64,000 nt of DNA from Streptomyces acidicola. Lineage in GTDB: Bacteria > Actinomycetota > Actinomycetes > Streptomycetales > Streptomycetaceae. Of the stretch, positions 62,107-64,000 are shown piece by piece. A program made the translations under genes and the position numbers. Position 1 is the first letter of the stretch, and each line of letters opens with the position of its first letter. A model generated the notes under the pieces. That model had not been told where the DNA came from, searched no databases, and worked only from the letters and a program-made list of their open reading frames with translations. The DNA lies in contig NZ_VMNX01000007.1 of the NCBI RefSeq assembly GCF_009377235.1, positions 50,096 through 114,095 of the forward strand, written 5' to 3'.

Positions 62107-63129
62107 TCACCGCGCCGGTGTCGCGATCCGCAGCGGCACCGCCTCCCCCGTCGCCGCGCCGCACCACGACATCTCCTCGCCGAACCGGACGATGTCCTCC
62201 CACCATGACGGCCCGTCCTCTATGTGCCGCAGCAACACCCCCTCCCGCAGCGCCCACGGACAGATCGTGACCACCTTCAGCCCGGTCAGCTTCATCGTCG
62301 TGTGGCCGATCACCGCCCCCGCCAGACTCTGCGTGGCCCGCGGCGCCGAGATCCCGGGCAACCGAGCCCGCTCCGCCGCGGGCAGCGCCGCCAGCCGCTC
62401 CAGCGACCTGCGCAGCTCCGTCCGGTGCAACCGCCGCTCCATGAACGGCCCGTGACGCCCGGGCGCGGCCCCGCACAGCCGTCCGAGCTGCTGGAAGGTA
62501 CGCGAGGTCGCCACGGCGGTGCGCGGCCCCTCCCACCGGATCCGGGCGGCCACGTCCCGGAGCTCATGGCGAACCTTCCGCCGCAGCGCCTTCACACTCC
62601 GCGCCGACGGCGGGTCCTCCCCCTGGAAGAACTCGTGCGTCAGCCGAGCGGCCCCCAGCGGCAGCGAGGCCGCGAAGTCGGGCAACCGCCCCCGCCCGAA
62701 GGCCACTTCCAGCGAACCCCCGCCGATGTCGAGCAGCGCCAGCGGACCCGACCTCCACCCCATCCACCGCCGCGCAGCGAGGAACGTGAGCTCCGCCTCC
62801 ACCTCACCCGGGAGCGTGCACAGCCCTATCCCGGTCTCTGCACGAACGGCCCGCAGCACCTCCGGACGGTTCGGCGCACTGCGCACCACGGCCGTGGCGA
62901 ACGCCAACGGTTCCGCCGCGCCCCACCGTTCAGCCGTCCGGCCCGCCGCCGCGACCGCCTCGCACAACTGCTGCACGGACTCGTCGGGGATACGGCCCCC
63001 GTGCGCCACGTGCTGGGAGAGCCGTAACCGCCACTTCGCGGTGTGCACCGGCAGCGGGACACCCCCCTCGGCATCCGCCACCACGAGCCGGACGGTGTTC
63101 GATCCCACATCCACCACGCTGATCCGCAT
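62107..63129 (-). CDS. ppx: Ppx/GppA exopolyphosphatase-family phosphatase
   Basis: The 340-residue protein has the actin-like ATPase fold of Ppx/GppA: SVVDVGSNTVRLVVADAEG at the start, FATAVVRSAPN, ALLDIGGGSLEVAFGRG and SLPLGAARLTHEF. It degrades polyphosphate or pppGpp. It is shorter than E. coli Ppx and lacks the C-terminal HD-like domain, which is usual for actinobacterial short forms. Codon 35 is TTA (63027-63025), so translation may depend on bldA. ATG at 63129. Confidence 0.88.
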   Translation of the reverse strand: MRISVVDVGSNTVRLVVADAEGGVPLPVHTAKWRLRLSQHVAHGGRIPDESVQQLCEAVAAAGRTAERWGAAEPLAFATAVVRSAPNRPEVLRAVRAETGIGLCTLPGEVEAELTFLAARRWMGWRSGPLALLDIGGGSLEVAFGRGRLPDFAASLPLGAARLTHEFFQGEDPPSARSVKALRRKVRHELRDVAARIRWEGPRTAVATSRTFQQLGRLCGAAPGRHGPFMERRLHRTELRRSLERLAALPAAERARLPGISAPRATQSLAGAVIGHTTMKLTGLKVVTICPWALREGVLLRHIEDGPSWWEDIVRFGEEMSWCGAATGEAVPLRIATPAR

Positions 63130-63351
63130 GGCTGCGACGTACCCGAAAGTGGTCCCGGCACGCGTGCGGCGCGCACGAACATGCAGCACGAGAGTGCCTA
63201 CGAGTCACGCACTCCCCGAGCACGGGACGCACGCCCCCGATCAGACGGCGCACATCTCTGATCCCCCGTCCGATCCGTCTCCCCGATCGCCCCATCCCCG
63301 ATCCTCGATCCCCGATCATCAAGCGCAATCCTTAATGCATATGATGCGCAG

Positions 63352-63966
63352 GTGCAGATTCAGAGCATCAATGGCCGGGGCCACAGCATCAGGGAAGCAG
63401 CCCCAGACGACCTCGACGGCGCCCGAGCGGTGATGCTCGACACCGTCTACCGGGACTTCGGCACCGGCTACGTGCCCCGGTGGCACGGCGACATCATCGA
63501 CCTCCACGGCGCGTACGTCGCCCCCGCGCGCCACACCCTGCTGGTGGCCGTCGACGACCGGCACGAAGAGGTCGTGGCCACCGCCGCACTCGACTCACGG
63601 GGCCCGGCTCATCCCCCCAACCCCCGTCGGCTGGCGGAGCGTTACCCGCCAGGCACCACCGCACAGCTGCGGCGCGTCTACGTGCGCCCCGACCACCGCA
63701 GGCGCGGCCTGGCCCGCCGACTGGTGGCCGCGCTGCTGGACTTCGCGGCGGCGGACGGCGGTTACCGCTGCGTCTATCTGCACACCGACCCGGGCGTGCC
63801 CGGCGCCGAGGCGTTCTGGCGGTCGCTGGGCGAGGTGGTGTGCGACGAACGGCAGGAGACCGGACAGCGGGTGGTGCACTTCGAGATCTCCTCCTTCCAG
63901 CCCGCCGCGGAGTTCCCCGAAGGGGCCACCCTCGACCGGCGGACCGAGCCCCAGCCCTCCGTATGA
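63352..63966 (+). CDS. GNAT-family N-acetyltransferase
   Basis: The 204-residue protein has the GNAT core: REAAPDDLDGARAVMLDTVYRDFG (N-terminal strand-helix), AQLRRVYVRPDHRRRGLARRLVAALLDFA (acetyl-CoA pyrophosphate loop R-x-x-G-x-A) and YRCVYLHTDPGVPGAEAFWRSLGEVV. The acceptor is unknown. A TATGAT (63340-63345) ends 6 bp before the GTG, so the transcript is probably leaderless. Ends 34 bp before the window edge. Confidence 0.87.
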   Translation: MQIQSINGRGHSIREAAPDDLDGARAVMLDTVYRDFGTGYVPRWHGDIIDLHGAYVAPARHTLLVAVDDRHEEVVATAALDSRGPAHPPNPRRLAERYPPGTTAQLRRVYVRPDHRRRGLARRLVAALLDFAAADGGYRCVYLHTDPGVPGAEAFWRSLGEVVCDERQETGQRVVHFEISSFQPAAEFPEGATLDRRTEPQPSV

Positions 63967-64000
63967 ACACCATCCCCACGCCGACCCACCCCACACCAAC

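Overview
The window is high-GC DNA with very strong third-position G/C bias, GTG and TTG starts, rare TTA codons and dense 1 to 14 nt stop/start overlaps. Together with XRE/DUF5753 plus Methyltransf_19 genes, GH62 and GH10 enzymes and an alpha-lytic-type S1 protease, this points to a Streptomyces (or close relative) chromosome, probably an accessory or arm-proximal part. No tRNA, rRNA, IS element or CRISPR array was seen.

Layout. (1) 1-1324: flotillin-like SPFH gene (cut by the window edge) and a small membrane partner. (2) 1768-6918: an aromatic-acid MFS transporter, a secreted GH62 arabinofuranosidase and a secreted GH10-GH62 fusion for arabinoxylan breakdown; the fusion has a TTA (bldA-type) codon in its signal peptide. 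(3) 7043-15377: epimerase, two-component system, glycosyltransferase, DUF2064 protein, methyltransferase, a cytochrome-b-like/molybdopterin fusion and polytopic membrane proteins; pathway unknown. (4) 15577-17342: XRE regulator facing a methyltransferase. (5) 17515-26672: an 11-gene leftward operon matching the iac (indole-3-acetic acid, auxin) catabolic gene set, iacABCDEFGH, joined to catBAC for the catechol branch. (6) 26806-35868: directly upstream in the same direction, a peptide-type ABC importer, two small proteins, a soluble PAS kinase with a FixJ-type regulator, and an amidohydrolase. I infer uptake and hydrolysis of auxin conjugates plus auxin sensing. (7) 35965-40075 with a divergent ROK regulator (40296-41531): two Gfo/Idh/MocA oxidoreductases and two TIM-barrel isomerases, the gene composition of the levoglucosan dehydrogenase pathway. 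(8) 41624-42271: YqhA-like membrane protein. (9) 42384-50496: FAD/Fe-S lactate- or glycolate-type dehydrogenase, IlvD/EDD dehydratase, IclR regulator, FAH hydrolase, Zn-alcohol dehydrogenase and SDR: a non-phosphorylative sugar or deoxysugar route probably ending in pyruvate plus lactate. (10) 50692-53528: VOC protein, ABM-like protein, strong bidirectional terminator, secreted S1 protease with a Gly/Ala/Glu tail. (11) 54515-60759: a double-glycine-leader peptide, a membrane fusion protein, a C39-peptidase ABC transporter and an NHLM-type ABC transporter, with no maturation enzyme in view. (12) 60763-63966: SRPBCC protein, ArsR regulator, Ppx/GppA phosphatase with a TTA codon, GNAT acetyltransferase.

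The two most interesting units are the complete iac-cat locus with its own transporter and sensor, and the minimal peptide-export cassette, whose 48-residue predicted product has no Cys and no visible tailoring enzyme. All functional assignments come from reading motifs and gene order by eye; no database search was run.
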